NCBI GenBank assembly: GCA_015501055.1
Contig: JADNYV010000075.1
Span: 1-64,000, forward strand
DNA: 64,000 nucleotides
Source: Mucidula mucida
Lineage: Eukaryota > Basidiomycota > Agaricomycetes > Agaricales > Physalacriaceae
Direction: 5' to 3'
The position numbers and the translations under genes are program-made. Shown here one piece after another: positions 53,313-63,525 of this stretch (its first letter is position 1; every line of letters begins with the position of its first letter). The notes under the pieces are model-generated. The model had not been told where the DNA came from. It made no database searches and was given only the letters and a program-made list of their open reading frames with translations.

Positions 53313-53717
53313 ATGCGCGTAAACGAATTCATCGTCGTGCCGTCCACATGCGAAGATTGCCGTCACCCGCAGTCCACTCACCTCCTCCTCCGATGTGGAT
53401 GTCCAATCGACCAACCGTTTTGGTCGCCCATGCGGCGCGAGAACGAATCCGACGCCTACCATACCCTCTGGTGTACAGCCTGCAAAGCCCAGTGCTTCAG
53501 ATGCACCTTCGAGGCCCAAGGTCCTCGCTACGACTATCGGAAACTAAATCATGATGCATGTACGTCGTATAGTAGGATTCGTGTACAGCGTTGGCTGAAT
53601 TGTCCACCAGATATATTATATGAGCTCGTCTTTTTCGCGCTGTTCGCCACAGGATTTATCATACTCCTGTTTGTCCTCCAGATGTACATCTGCGAGAATG
53701 TGGCGCATAAATTATGA
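53313..53717 (+). CDS. Small Cys-rich protein with C-terminal membrane segment
   Basis: 134 residues in one exon. The first two thirds hold paired cysteines (TCEDCRH, LRCGCPID, LWCTACKAQCFRC), which could bind zinc or form disulfides. Near residues 105-125 a strong membrane helix, YELVFFALFATGFIILLFVLQ, is followed by a short tail. That would give a tail-anchored protein facing the cytosol or a type II protein. I do not recognise the family, and a chance ORF cannot be ruled out. Confidence 0.4.
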   Translation: MRVNEFIVVPSTCEDCRHPQSTHLLLRCGCPIDQPFWSPMRRENESDAYHTLWCTACKAQCFRCTFEAQGPRYDYRKLNHDACTSYSRIRVQRWLNCPPDILYELVFFALFATGFIILLFVLQMYICENVAHKL

Positions 53718-54505
53718 AACCTACCGTTCCATAATTCCGTTCAAGTACCACCAAATGATTCCTCTGGAGCACCCTACCCAACTCCGTTGTGTCCTTAGTA
53801 TGTATGTAAATGTAAAACGTGGGCGCAAAGGTCGTCTGTATGTATGTAATTCGTCGAACTCTGATAATTATGGAAGTAAATTAGTATATTAATGGCAGTA
53901 CCATACCGTCAGCACCCATCTCTGCGGAACTATTAGCAGCGCCGTGGTTTGCTATCAGTCTTTCTTCACGTCATCTAGAATTGCCGTGCTGATGGCGCAG
54001 CTCAAGTTGCAGATAAGCCAACAACGACCAGGTAGCATAATACGTACGTACGTATTGACCGGGTGTGTTCTGAAGCCAGAAATCCAGTCACCGGGCATCT
54101 AGTAATGGGGGTGAACGAAGGCTGCGCGTCATAACAAACCCTAGTATGAGACAAGTTATAACCATATCGTTGTCCAGGCTCGCATCCTTCTCGAAGAACA
54201 GGTCGAGTGGGGTCACAAAGACGTCAGCAGCTCTGAGTCGATCAGATCTTGATCTTTAATCCCTCTGGTCGAATGAAACATCTGTTGTCGTGCGAGAGCG
54301 TACGCTAGCACTAAAATGGCAATGGCTCGAGATAGGATTCGCGAAGACAGGTCAGAAGAATGTGTGGCGTCACCGCGTAGTACGCGAACTGTGGCATCAA
54401 TGCACGACTTTGTTACGTTTCATACAAAGCTATATAACAGCTTGGCTATTGAAAGTAGCGTCAGGAAACTACCTCGCAGCGAAAAGGAATTGCCTCACTT
54501 GTTTC
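53718..54505. other. Intergenic, no supported gene
   Basis: Contains a short ACGTACGTACGT palindrome near 54042-54053. ORFs at 54290 and 54316 overlap the SLD5 3' end on the opposite strand and show no domain. Confidence 0.4.
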
Positions 54506-55467
54506 TTATACTAACTCTATATCGCCTCTCAAAACAAACTCTTCAACAACATGATACGGCACCAAAGAAAGCTGGTTTTTCTCAAACTCCAACGGTAGTC
54601 CGCTAAGGACACAGGTTGATCAGTGAAAGTATTTAATGGAGAGACTGCACATACCTCGGTAAGCGAACAGGCGGACACTTCTTGAGAGCGTAAGCAAAGA
54701 CTGCACGATCTCTATTCGGACGTGTCGCTTCGGATCCATGTCAGCACCAAACAACATAAATTTAACGATAACACGCACTCATCTCAGGCTCCCATTCATG
54801 TGTATGGTCCAAGTACGCCTGGCCTGGCGGCAGACTCTGCAGGACGGTGAGGGTGAAATGGCGGTCGACGTTCTTAGCGTGGCTCATAGCAAACTGACGC
54901 TCAGCCGTGGTCAAAAGCGTTGCGTTTCTTCATCCGTACATACAAACGCGCGAATTTTTCAATCTACTGAGAAATCCCGTTCATAGTGGCATAACAAGAT
55001 CAAGACCGAACGTACCTTGAACAGACGCGTGCGGATGTAAGAGCGTACAATGAACTTGACTTGTTCGACCTCTGTCTGGACGAGGACGATACGGATATGT
55101 TCCTCCTCTGATGTAGAAGGGTCGCCCCGAAGTGCCTGGACTGCGTCTGTCTACGAATGGCTCAGGTCGGGGACAGAATCAAAGCACCATGCAAACATAC
55201 CTGGCGTCGGATGTGGTCCAGTAAAAGACCGAGCAGCTGTTCCTGAGCAGGTAGTATCGTCGGCGCGTGTCGCTCGTTCATCCAATGTCGCATTAGCTGC
55301 TGAAGCGGCGTTGTCGCTGCTGATTCGTCGAAGATTGACATAGCATCAGGCGACGGGGCGCGGCGCGTGTTGATGTCGGGTGGGCGTGCCCCAGACGATG
55401 TTGATGAGCCTGCCAAGGTCGTTGACCCGGAGGAACGCGTCGCATTGTATTCGTCTTCCCAATCCAT
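54506..55467 (-). CDS. SLD5: GINS complex subunit SLD5
   Basis: GINS joins Cdc45 and MCM2-7 as the replicative CMG helicase. ATG 55467 starts MDWEDEYNATRSS. Then come LQQLMRHWMNERHAP, ILPAQEQLLGLLLDHIRRQ, an intron, HIRIVLVQTEVEQVKFIVRSY and IRTRLFK, another intron, IEKFAR, LTTAERQFAMSHAKNVDRHF and LTVLQSLPPGQAYLDHTHEW. After a GTGCGT..AAG intron come NRDRAVFAYALKKCPPVRLP and LPLEFEKNQLSLVPYHVVEE, ending GDIELV at TAA 54508-54506. In the IEKFAR to LTTAER stretch (about 54910-54965) frame is lost twice by one base, next to A and T runs. Elsewhere the gene is perfect. Because SLD5 is essential and normally single-copy, consensus error is the simplest explanation. Confidence 0.82.
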
Positions 55468-55716
55468 GGTGGTGAGACGGGAAAAGTGATCGTGGGAGAT
55501 ATCCGATCTGGTGCGATGGCGCACTTGCCTTTCCGGTTATCTGGCGCTGCCGAGTACGGCAGATCTTGTTCAGGAATGCTCTTGCCAAGTAACTTTACGA
55601 ACAACAACTCCACAGATTGCTCTTGTAAAGGCGGTAGTGCTCGTTCTGGAAAGCTGTGTTTCTGAGATCTTTGGCTAGTCTGCTTGTCAATGTCTCGGCG
55701 GTCTACCATCTTCTTT

Positions 55717-55753
55717 GATCGTTCTGAGAATGAGGCCCCTCTTCGCCTATAAA
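55717..55753 (+). promoter_or_regulatory. Shared promoter module of ILEG gene 3
   Basis: GATCGTTCTGAGAAT (55717-55731) and TATAAATA (from 55748) lie 31 bases apart, with the ATG at 55801. It matches the modules of genes 1 and 2, although the coding sequences have diverged strongly. Confidence 0.6.
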
Positions 55754-55800
55754 TACTGGTGAATAGCGCTCTATCACATACGCTCACAATCATCTCAATA

Positions 55801-56189
55801 TGTCTTCTACATATCTCACTAGCAAGCTCTCCGCTTCTGCTCTCAAACGTCGATCCACCCTCCAAGGACGTTCTGGACGTCACGTAGAGCAGAGTTGGGT
55901 ATCAAGGCGAGCGGCGCGCATGATCCGCACACTCGAGGAGAAGGTCCTTGATCAAGAATACGTCGCGGCGGTGATGGAACGTGAAAGAGCACTCGAAATC
56001 CTCGAGGGCAGACGCCCGGACCCTGCTCTCATATGCCCCGAGCAGTTTGTCGCTCGTGAGAGTGACGCTCTGAGGGACGACTTGTGCCACTGGCAGATAA
56101 CTCTAGACATCCTTGAAGGGAAGCGCCACGCATCTCCTCCTCGCTGTACATTCCTCGAGTTCAAGGCTTGGTCCGCAGCGGGGCTGTAG
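55801..56189 (+). CDS. ILEG-repeat small protein 3
   Basis: 129 residues in one exon, 50 kb from its relatives. The alignable order is kept: a basic segment STLQGRSGRH (genes 1-2: TLQGRHGRK/Q), RRAARMIRTLEE, then two ILEG units, RALEILEGRRPDP and TLDILEGKRHAS, with DLCHW before the second, like RNW in gene 1. One unit fewer than gene 1. It has no signal peptide or membrane helix. The TLQGR-x(2)-R segment and the ILEG units are the conserved core and are likely what matters. It is divergent from SLD5 with 334 bases between starts. Confidence 0.65.
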
Positions 56190-56532
56190 TAGTTTGGGTA
56201 AAGCTGACGGCGGAGGGCGTGGAGCTGGGAAAAGAATGCGCGGTGCGAGATAGCGTTTTGGGTTCCTATAGGAATCTGTTGTAGCACCAGCGCTTCGAGG
56301 ATGGAGAAACCTGGGGGTCCCTCTCGCCGCTGTTCAACAGCAGAACATATCCAGACGGGCGTCGGCTCATCGTGTCAATCGTTGGCTTATCTATCCACCT
56401 CTCATCGATCCTCGCCGCCTATATCTCCGGGTTGCGCTTCAATTGGCTGCATCCAACAAATGGGATATAGCCCCCAAATCCTACCTACCCAAGTCGGTAG
56501 CTAAATGCCCCTCGGCGCACACCAAGTTCGCA

Positions 56533-56567
56533 GAGGCATTGTGCAAATGTTATTCGCACAATGCCTC
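56533..56567 (+). repeat. 12-bp inverted repeat downstream of ILEG gene 3
   Basis: GAGGCATTGTGC (56533-56544), 11-base loop, GCACAATGCCTC (56556-56567), perfectly paired. The core GCATTGTGC / GCACAATGC is the same as in the 19-bp repeats of genes 1 and 2, although the surrounding sequence is not alignable. It lies 344 bases after the stop. Confidence 0.65.
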
Positions 56568-57106
56568 CGAGTTAACCGCTCCTGTACTGTATCCCATCGA
56601 ATTTCACTTGTACACTATTAGCCAAATCGAATTCAGAAACCTGCTCACTCTATGACCGATATTTGTCCCACACAATTCTCATCTATCTCAATTCACCATA
56701 CTCACTAAGTAGTTGCATTCGTCTAGCCCATGCGCGACCGTTTCGCCTGTCTCAATGCGCGGCATACAGTATCACGATCTTCCTTTCATTATTCTTCTGA
56801 GCCAGATTGTTCTCCTTCTAAGCTTGCGCAAGGACAAGCATTATCAGGATTTTCTATAAGTCGCCACAGATCTTCTAGCTCTCAGAAGACACAGTAATGC
56901 TTCGACAAGACCAACCCGTTGGCTTTCTTTCAATAAATCCCAAGGATTCATGGTAGTTCGACTCTAAGACTGATTCAATCTCACATCGTTTGCATATTAC
57001 GAGGCCAACCTCAATGACTTTCTACCTCCCTATTGAACTTAGAAATTTGTGACAGAGAAAAACAAAACAAAATACAATAACATCATCCCAGATAATATAA
57101 TCCCTG
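56568..57106. other. Intergenic, convergent 3' flanks
   Basis: Between ILEG gene 3 and SET2. No gene seen. Confidence 0.4.
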
Positions 57107-60100
57107 TCATGACTCCTTCCCTATCACTGGCATCGGCACTGTTCGATGACCACTGACCAAAGCCTGCTCGTACGTCGGTGGATCGACCTCCATCGGACTC
57201 TCCGAATCCGGAGGACGACTCATCGACGGATCATATTCACATCCATACTCACATCCCTCCGTCCCCGTCCTCGTCAGTATCACTGGCCGAATCATCCCCC
57301 CATCCCCGCATTCGTCCTATCATCCACCTCGGCCGTCAAGCCCTGCAGAATCGACTCTTCCGAGGGCATAGAACCACCATTCGACGAGCCCGCCCCGAGT
57401 CCGCGCCCTTGGAATAGCCTCGCGCTTCTTCAGCTTGCCCGCCTTTTCCAGCTTCCGAAGCACCTTGGCGATATACTCCTTGCAAACTTCTTGATCTTGA
57501 CAACTTTCTCATCAGAAAGCGCCTCGAGCTTGTTGTCCTTGTAGTGTGAGGATTTCTTCTCCTTCTCGCGATGATTTGGGTAAGCTGCATATAAGCGCCT
57601 CTGCAATGAAAAAAAAATGTAAATACCTCTTTAGCATGCTTCTTGAACGTATCATGCTCCATCTGCTGGGCATACTTCGACATCGACTTGACCACAACCG
57701 CGCCAACCAGCTTCAACAAGCGTTTCTCCTTGTTAGCCTCCCTCTGCTCCGCCGACTCATGATGGTGATGCTTCTTGCTGCTACTGCTGCCGTGACGGTG
57801 CGCTTTCTCTTTTTCCTTTCGCTCCTTGTGTTCTTTCCGCCGTCTCTCCTTCTCCGCCTCCTCTCCGCCTTCTCAGCCTTGCGGACCTCAGCTGCCTGCT
57901 CCTCCAACTCTTGATAATCTGCCGTGCATCCTCTTCATCCTCCGCTTCCTCCTTGGCTGCTGCAATAATTGCATTGATCCTCTCCGGTCTCAAATCAATG
58001 GTCTTCTGTCTTTCCCTTTCGACCACCTTGAAGTCGATTCGTGGGCGTCTCGGAACCATCACCGGTCCAGGGTGTGTGATGGCAATGAAGGTGGGGTAAG
58101 TCGTAAACGTTTAAAATTGCTCTCTGGCGGAGGCGACGCTTTCGAACCGAATTCGACAACGTCCCAAAGCGAATCAGTCTTCTCCAATTCGCCCTGCGAA
58201 ACAGTTACTTAGATTGGTTTCACAAACGAAATGAGAACCTTACCTCCGCAGATCGCTTTGGTATCCGGTAGCCGACGGCCAAAGTCTCCCATTGCGCTTT
58301 CAGCTATTTGAAGATCAGTATCAAGCCATAGCTCTGACGAAGGTGTTCACTTTCGTGCTCAGCTCCTTCACCGTGTCATCCGTCGACTCAAGGCGCTTGT
58401 CCAACTCCGTCTCAATCTGCGAGTCCTCAATTTTGTTTCTCTGCGTTAGTGGCCATGTTATCAAACATTCGAGCGCCTACGAGTAACAATAAACATATGT
58501 GCAGAAACGATAATCAGACGAGCTCCTCACCAAAGTAGTCAGTTCAATATTATCGGAGTTGTCCTCCAAAATATTCTTCATCAGAGTCAGTCCACGCAGC
58601 CGCATAATTTGCCGTAAAATTGAAGGATCCTCTGTGATCTATATAGGTGCTGTAGTCGTACCGATATATATTTTAGGAAGGATTGACGTACCTTGATACG
58701 GGTGAGTAGCTTGTATACCATCTTGGGCGAAGAGTTTTGTCGAAGAGCTTGGATAACCTTGGGAACCTCGTTGACCTTGATGTACCGCATCGGCTGCAGA
58801 AATCTGAGTACTTGGTCCACTCGGAATTGGAACGAACGCACCATGAAGTCTGGATCGTCAAGCTTCTTGCCTCTCCTTTTCTTGGAGGCCTTGTACTCGC
58901 CAACGTCATCTTCATCCACACCGAGGGCTGCATAAAAAGTTGGTATATCGAACGAACAAAAGGCGTGAAGCTGACCTTCAAGCATATCATCGCTGAGGGT
59001 TTGTGTCTTCCCACCAATGAAACCAACACACTGCGGTTCCCCACAATGGCATACCTGCGCATCGTGGCCGTAACGGTCGACATTGTAGTCAAAGGTCAGT
59101 TCTTCGTATTGCTTGATATTTCGTTTGGCGAAGATACCCATGCGCACTCGATCCCCAATGGTCCATTTCCCAACATAACAATTTGGGTTACAGCTGTGGT
59201 TGGCGAAGCGCCCGATGCCACCGTTCTTGGTTGCGTCGATGAACTCGTCCTTCTGGAGCATCATGAAGTAAAAGTGCTTTATGCCCTCGTCTGCATACTC
59301 CCGCATGCGGCGCCTGAATTTCTTGTCGTCCACCACGTCGCCGATGTACTCGTAGATAAAGGTGTCCCTATGTCGCAGTGAGTACCGTGGGCCACCAGCG
59401 GGCGAGAAACGCACCTCTCGATGTCCCCTTCTGCTCGAAGCCCAAAACCCTTCTTTTCTGTCTTTACAATGTCGATATTGGCATATTCGCGGTTTTGGAA
59501 ACTGTCAGAGGGTGGTGTATGAGAATGTGGCTATTGGGGTTTTGACGAAATAGCACCAACCGTTGGTTCTGGCAGAATTCCTTGCAACGACATTCACCGG
59601 CAAGGCACTCGACCTGTGTGAGACGATTTATGCAGTCCGAGTTGTGCCCACAGGCTATGTATGGCTCGTCTCTGCCTACGTGGGAGGTGAGACTGCCAGC
59701 TATGACTACATTTTACAGTAAACGCACCAGGCTTGAAAGTGCAGTCGCAATTCATGCTCTCCATCGTCTCACGCGACAATCCCATCCTCTGTGACTGATA
59801 CCAATTGAGCTTCATCTCCGTGAACGTGCTGAGCGCCTCTGCGCGGGCGATGGGCAGGTCTCCAATCAGCTGGACGGGCAAAGGCGCCTTTTTCTTCTTT
59901 TTCGAGGGACCGGCCTTGGTCGGTGGGGGTGTAGGGCTCTTGGAGGACGCCGGGGAAGGGCTAGCCATGGACGCCGTCGAGTCGGCCGTCGTTGGAGGCG
60001 GAGTGTCGGTCATCATGGTTGTGGGCGTTAAAAGTGATGGTTCGTCAGCGACGGGCCTGTCCTCGCGCTCCGTGTCATCACCTGCGTCAGGTGCATCGGA

Positions 60101-60160
60101 TTGCGCCTTGGTCGGGGCATGATCACGTCGTGGTTGTCGTCGAATAAGCTCATGGCACAC
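57107..60160 (-). CDS. SET2: Histone H3K36 methyltransferase SET2
   Basis: Methylates H3K36 co-transcriptionally. From about 60160 a low-complexity Ser/Pro/Thr start and a KKKKKAP stretch lead to the AWS zinc domain ([27 protein letters not shown]). Then come [20 protein letters not shown] and the SET domain: [33 protein letters not shown] and [14 protein letters not shown]. The post-SET Cys cluster is [16 protein letters not shown]. Further on are a helical [15 protein letters not shown] domain and the C-terminal SRI domain that binds phosphorylated RNA polymerase II ([23 protein letters not shown]). In the coiled region after DARQIIK frames change twice by one base (57850-57912), once more at GCAAGGAG (57478-57486), and again in a G run near 57300. 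The true C-terminus may be an acidic [12 protein letters not shown] end rather than the frame ending at 57107. Confidence 0.82.
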
Positions 60161-60896
60161 TGACCGCGTCTAATGGTGGATCAGGACAACAATAATGATT
60201 GCCGCGTGGAACAGACGGCAGAAAGAGGCTTTGTGCTCGTCTTTCAGAGGTTGAGTGGTGGTCACGGACGGACAACACCGATTAAGCCAGATAAACGATG
60301 CTGTCTGTCTCGTTCCGTTAATTAAAGCCGTACCGCGTTGGCTCTTCCCCGTGCCTCTGACACAGCAATAGAGGTCGTCTCCCAGTTAAATATCACAATA
60401 AAAAGAGCAAGAAAGCAGGAGCAATAGGAGGATTTACTGGTACCGGCAGCGGGTGGTCATGGTACAGAGCGAAGAGCTGGATCCACTGTCACCCACAGCA
60501 CTTTTCGTCATCACTGATCAACCAACTTCGATGCATCTCGGACACCACGGAAACCAAGCAGGTAAACCTCTTTCAAGTCGCCATGGTGGTGTCGGGTATT
60601 GAAGAATGAATTCGGTCGAGGCTCTCAGAGTCTGACCCCTGCATTCGAAATCCAGCCAAACAAAGCGCGTACAGAGGTTGCCTTTTTAACTCATCCGCGT
60701 TATAGAAAGAATAAGTACTCGGACTTGTCGCTGGCGGTGGTTTTGAGATTACTGAATGTCTTCACATGTACTAATGTGGTTACATCAGCTGAGCATCCAA
60801 ACGAAGGAAATTCTGCATTCCGCAGGCATTCGATTGCTGTCTAAATTCCAAGCTTCCTACTCGATTCAGCTTGCTAATCGAGATTCCAGATGACTA
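60161..60896. other. Intergenic, SET2 upstream region
   Basis: No gene or repeat supported. Confidence 0.4.
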
Positions 60897-61571
60897 CTAT
60901 CCTTTCGGAAAGCCAAGGAAAGCAGACATTTCTGCCCGGCGCGTGTTCTCTATAACCCTGATAACCTCCCGACGATCAAGACGCCACATCTCACACTCTT
61001 TCCTGTGAAGCTTCCAATCATCCTTCTGACACTGTACATCGATGAGATCGTATTCCCCAGTAATAGCCATAGTACACGCATACCTGAGCGTTACAGTAGT
61101 ACACCGCCTTGCACCCGCTACACTGCTGCAAGCGTGGCGCGTCAATCGTCCAACTCAAATACCGCCTCAAGAACTCCCGGTCTAGCGCACTTGAGACATG
61201 CGTGACTGATCTCCGAACTCTTCAACAACACCTCCACGATAGGACCATTCTGTAGCTCCGCAAGACCAGGGACCTTTTTAAGAACGCCCAACTCAGTCAG
61301 TTGAGCTAAAGTCCCTTGTTCTCCGAATAGGTCTTCATGCAGAAACGCGGAGCGCCATTGTGTGGATTGGGAGCAGGAAAAGTATTGATTGAGAGAATGT
61401 AGTGAGGCATGCAATGAGTGACGACTTTTCGAGGGGTTTAGTGGTATTGTCAGGGAGCTCGTAAGGCAAGGCAAGGATGGAATGGGTATAGATATCGGCT
61501 AGACACGCTTTCACCGTCTGGGCCTTGGGAGTGGAGCTATGAAGAGTGATGTCGAATGTGCGGAGAGTCAT
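60897..61571 (-). pseudogene. MYND zinc-finger protein, frameshifted tandem copy
   Basis: Close relative of the next gene. It starts MTLRTFDITLHSSTPKAQ and reads ADIYTHSILALPYELPDN, then loses frame in the region of ACLTTFSQS: the pieces FCMKTYSENK and LAQLTELGVLKKVPGLAEL lie in two further frames. The end is clean: LQNGPIVEVLL, ISHACLKCARPG, and after an intron CQKDDWKLHRKECEMWR with ENTRRAEMSAFLGFPKG. Compared with the intact copy this needs at least two small deletions near 61330-61420. Confidence 0.6.
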
Positions 61572-61742
61572 TGTCGTAGGGCAGGACAGACACAGGAGCA
61601 TTTAAATAATAAACAGTCACGGGTCGCTCGATCTGCGAGGAATTCGTTTGAGGATCCGCGCTGCTGATGATCGTCCTTTGATCTTGAGTACTCGAGTGGT
61701 TAATACGTCTCAATCGGTTCTAAATGCAAATCCATTCCGTGT

Positions 61743-62397
61743 TTACGACAGCCCTAGGAAAGCAGACATATCTGCCCTTCGAGCGTTTTCCATGATTCTC
61801 ATCGCTTCAGGGCGATTGGTACGCCACAAATTGCAATCTTTCTTGTGTACCTTCCAGTCATCTTTCTGACACTACATACCAAAATGAATCAGCTTCACCA
61901 GTCTGAATATGAAGCAATAATGATACCTGAGCGTCACAATAATATGCCGTCTTGCACTTGCTGCAACATTGCAAGCGTGGCGCATCTTGGTGTTCGAATA
62001 CCGCGCCCGTCAACCCCGGCCTAGTGCACTTTAAACAGGCATGGCTAATCTTCGAGTTGTCCAGCAACACGTCTACGATAGGTCCGTTCTGCAGCTCCGC
62101 GAGGCCCGGAGCTCTCTGAAGGACACCAAGTTGAGTCAGCTGGGGCAGAAGACCCTCATTCTCGGAGTAGGGCTTCATGCAAAAGCGCATTTTGCCATCA
62201 GGACTGGGTTGGGGGACAGGATTGTCGTAAGAGAGGGTCGTAAGGAACGCGATGATTGGGGAGCTTTCGAGTGGGTTAGAGCTGCCGTCTGGCACCTCAT
62301 ATGGCAGGACCAACGCGAAATGGGTGTAGAGATCCGCCAGTGCAGCAGTGACTTGGTGGGACCCGACAGTGATGTTGAAAGTAAAGATGCTCATCAT
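61743..62397 (-). CDS. MYND zinc-finger protein
   Basis: Two exons (62397-61927 and 61871-61743) joined by a 55-nt GT..AG intron. The N-terminal two thirds is a helical domain of unknown role (ALADLYTHFALVLPYEVP, LLPQLTQLGVLQRAPGLAEL). The C-terminus has Cys pairs HACLKC and QCCSKCKTAYYCDAQ, then CQKDDWKVHKKDC: the CxxC, CxxC, HxxxC spacing of a MYND finger, a protein-protein contact module. It ends ARRADMSAFLGLS. Such proteins are multigene families in Agaricomycetes; partners unknown. A second ATG directly follows the first (MMSIF). Confidence 0.75.
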
Positions 62398-62731
62398 GAG
62401 GGTAAGAGCCAAAGTGCTGCAGAGGTCTGAGAATACTTTTTGAACCAATGGGATGGTTTCGAAGGCCGTAGAATAAATAGAGACCTGGGGTCAACACTAG
62501 CCGACAATTTGAAAGCAACGCGTTTGACGCGCTCCAAAAAGGCGAGATTTCATGCCCTACACGTCATGAGATTAGCAATACTAAAATATTCTGAAAGTAA
62601 GCAACGAAGAGGCAAGGTGTTGGTCAATTGCTCGGAGTATTCGGTCCGACTTTCGGCGTACAGGATTAGGAAGTAAATTCCCACGAATACTACTTTGTCA
62701 TTCTTGCCACCACCACCTCCTTCATGTCTTC
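62398..62731. promoter_or_regulatory. Divergent upstream region of MYND and oxidoreductase-like genes
   Basis: 334 bases separate two start codons on opposite strands, so both promoters must lie here. No clear TATA box is seen. Confidence 0.4.
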
Positions 62732-63525
62732 ATGTCCCTAACATTGATTAGAGCATTGCGCCAGCCAGTCCAGATTAGAAGAACCTATTCTACGCGCACA
62801 AGGGCTGCCGGTCGCGGCCAGAACCTTTCTGACCGCTACATTCGCCTGGAAAAATCTCTCCGAGAAAAACAGGCCCTCAGAGCTGGAACAGAGCGATTGG
62901 AGTTCAAGTCGCAAAACGAAGCGTCACACCTGCCTCGATTGACACCCACGAAGCCGATGAACATCTTCAGAGGTTTAGTGGTCCCCGACAAGCCGCGTCC
63001 TCCAGAGTCCGATGGTTTGTACACGTCAAAACGATCTAGATAAACTAATCTTATCTGAAAGTAGAATGTTGCATGTCTGGATGCGCAGTTTGCGTATACG
63101 ACCTCTATGAAGAGTCACTCGACGTGTATAAGGAAAAGATCGCAGAGTTGACTGCGCAACTTACTGTCTTGGGCGTGCCGCAATCCGAATGGCCGTCAAG
63201 TATCCAGGAGAAATCGGATTCAGTGGAGAAAAAGCAGAATGTTGCACTGAGCGTATTCGAAGAGATGGAAAGAGCGCTTAAAGAGAAGCAGAACTCTCGT
63301 CAGTCCGTGCACCACTTTCTTGACATGATTGAACTATCGATATTTATCAAATTGCTTGGACAGAGCGATATGACTACGAGCGTCCTGCTGCCTCGCGACC
63401 GCCTCCATCATCTCCGTGAGTATTCTAGTACGAAAAGGCTCAATTTCGTTTGGATAGATCATTGGTTGCGAAGAAACAAATTGTTTCGCTCAGCACATCG
63501 TCTTCTTAGAGAAAAGGCTCTCTAG
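62732..63525 (+). CDS. Oxidoreductase-like domain protein, probably mitochondrial
   Basis: Starts MSLTLIRALRQPVQIRRTYSTRT, a basic Arg/Ser-rich leader fitting mitochondrial import. A basic linker leads to the conserved core, formed across a GT..AG intron: RPPESD joined to ECCMSGCAVCVYDLYEESLD. The CC..C..C cluster is the hallmark of the oxidoreductase-like domain (as in human OXLD1), which may bind a metal or cluster; the reaction is unknown. A charged C-terminal helix (VFEEMERALKEKQNSRQS) follows. The frame runs to 63525, but an intron starting near RQS (GTGCAC) is likely, so the last 40 residues are doubtful. Confidence 0.7.

Noticed and set aside
53192..53554. 120-codon ORF overlapping the small Cys-rich protein
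   Set aside because: Another frame of the same DNA; it has no domain and lacks the membrane segment of the 53313 frame.
54042..54053. ACGTACGTACGT palindrome as a regulatory site
   Set aside because: A short simple repeat with no gene start within reach in a sensible position; chance is adequate.
54316..54606. 96-codon plus-strand ORF over the SLD5 3' end
   Set aside because: Half of it is antisense to SLD5 exon sequence that reads NQLSLVPYHVVEE; no independent support.
57546..57914. 122-codon plus-strand ORF rich in Leu and Phe, resembling a membrane protein
   Set aside because: Antisense of the Lys/Glu-rich coiled region of SET2, which produces spurious hydrophobic frames.
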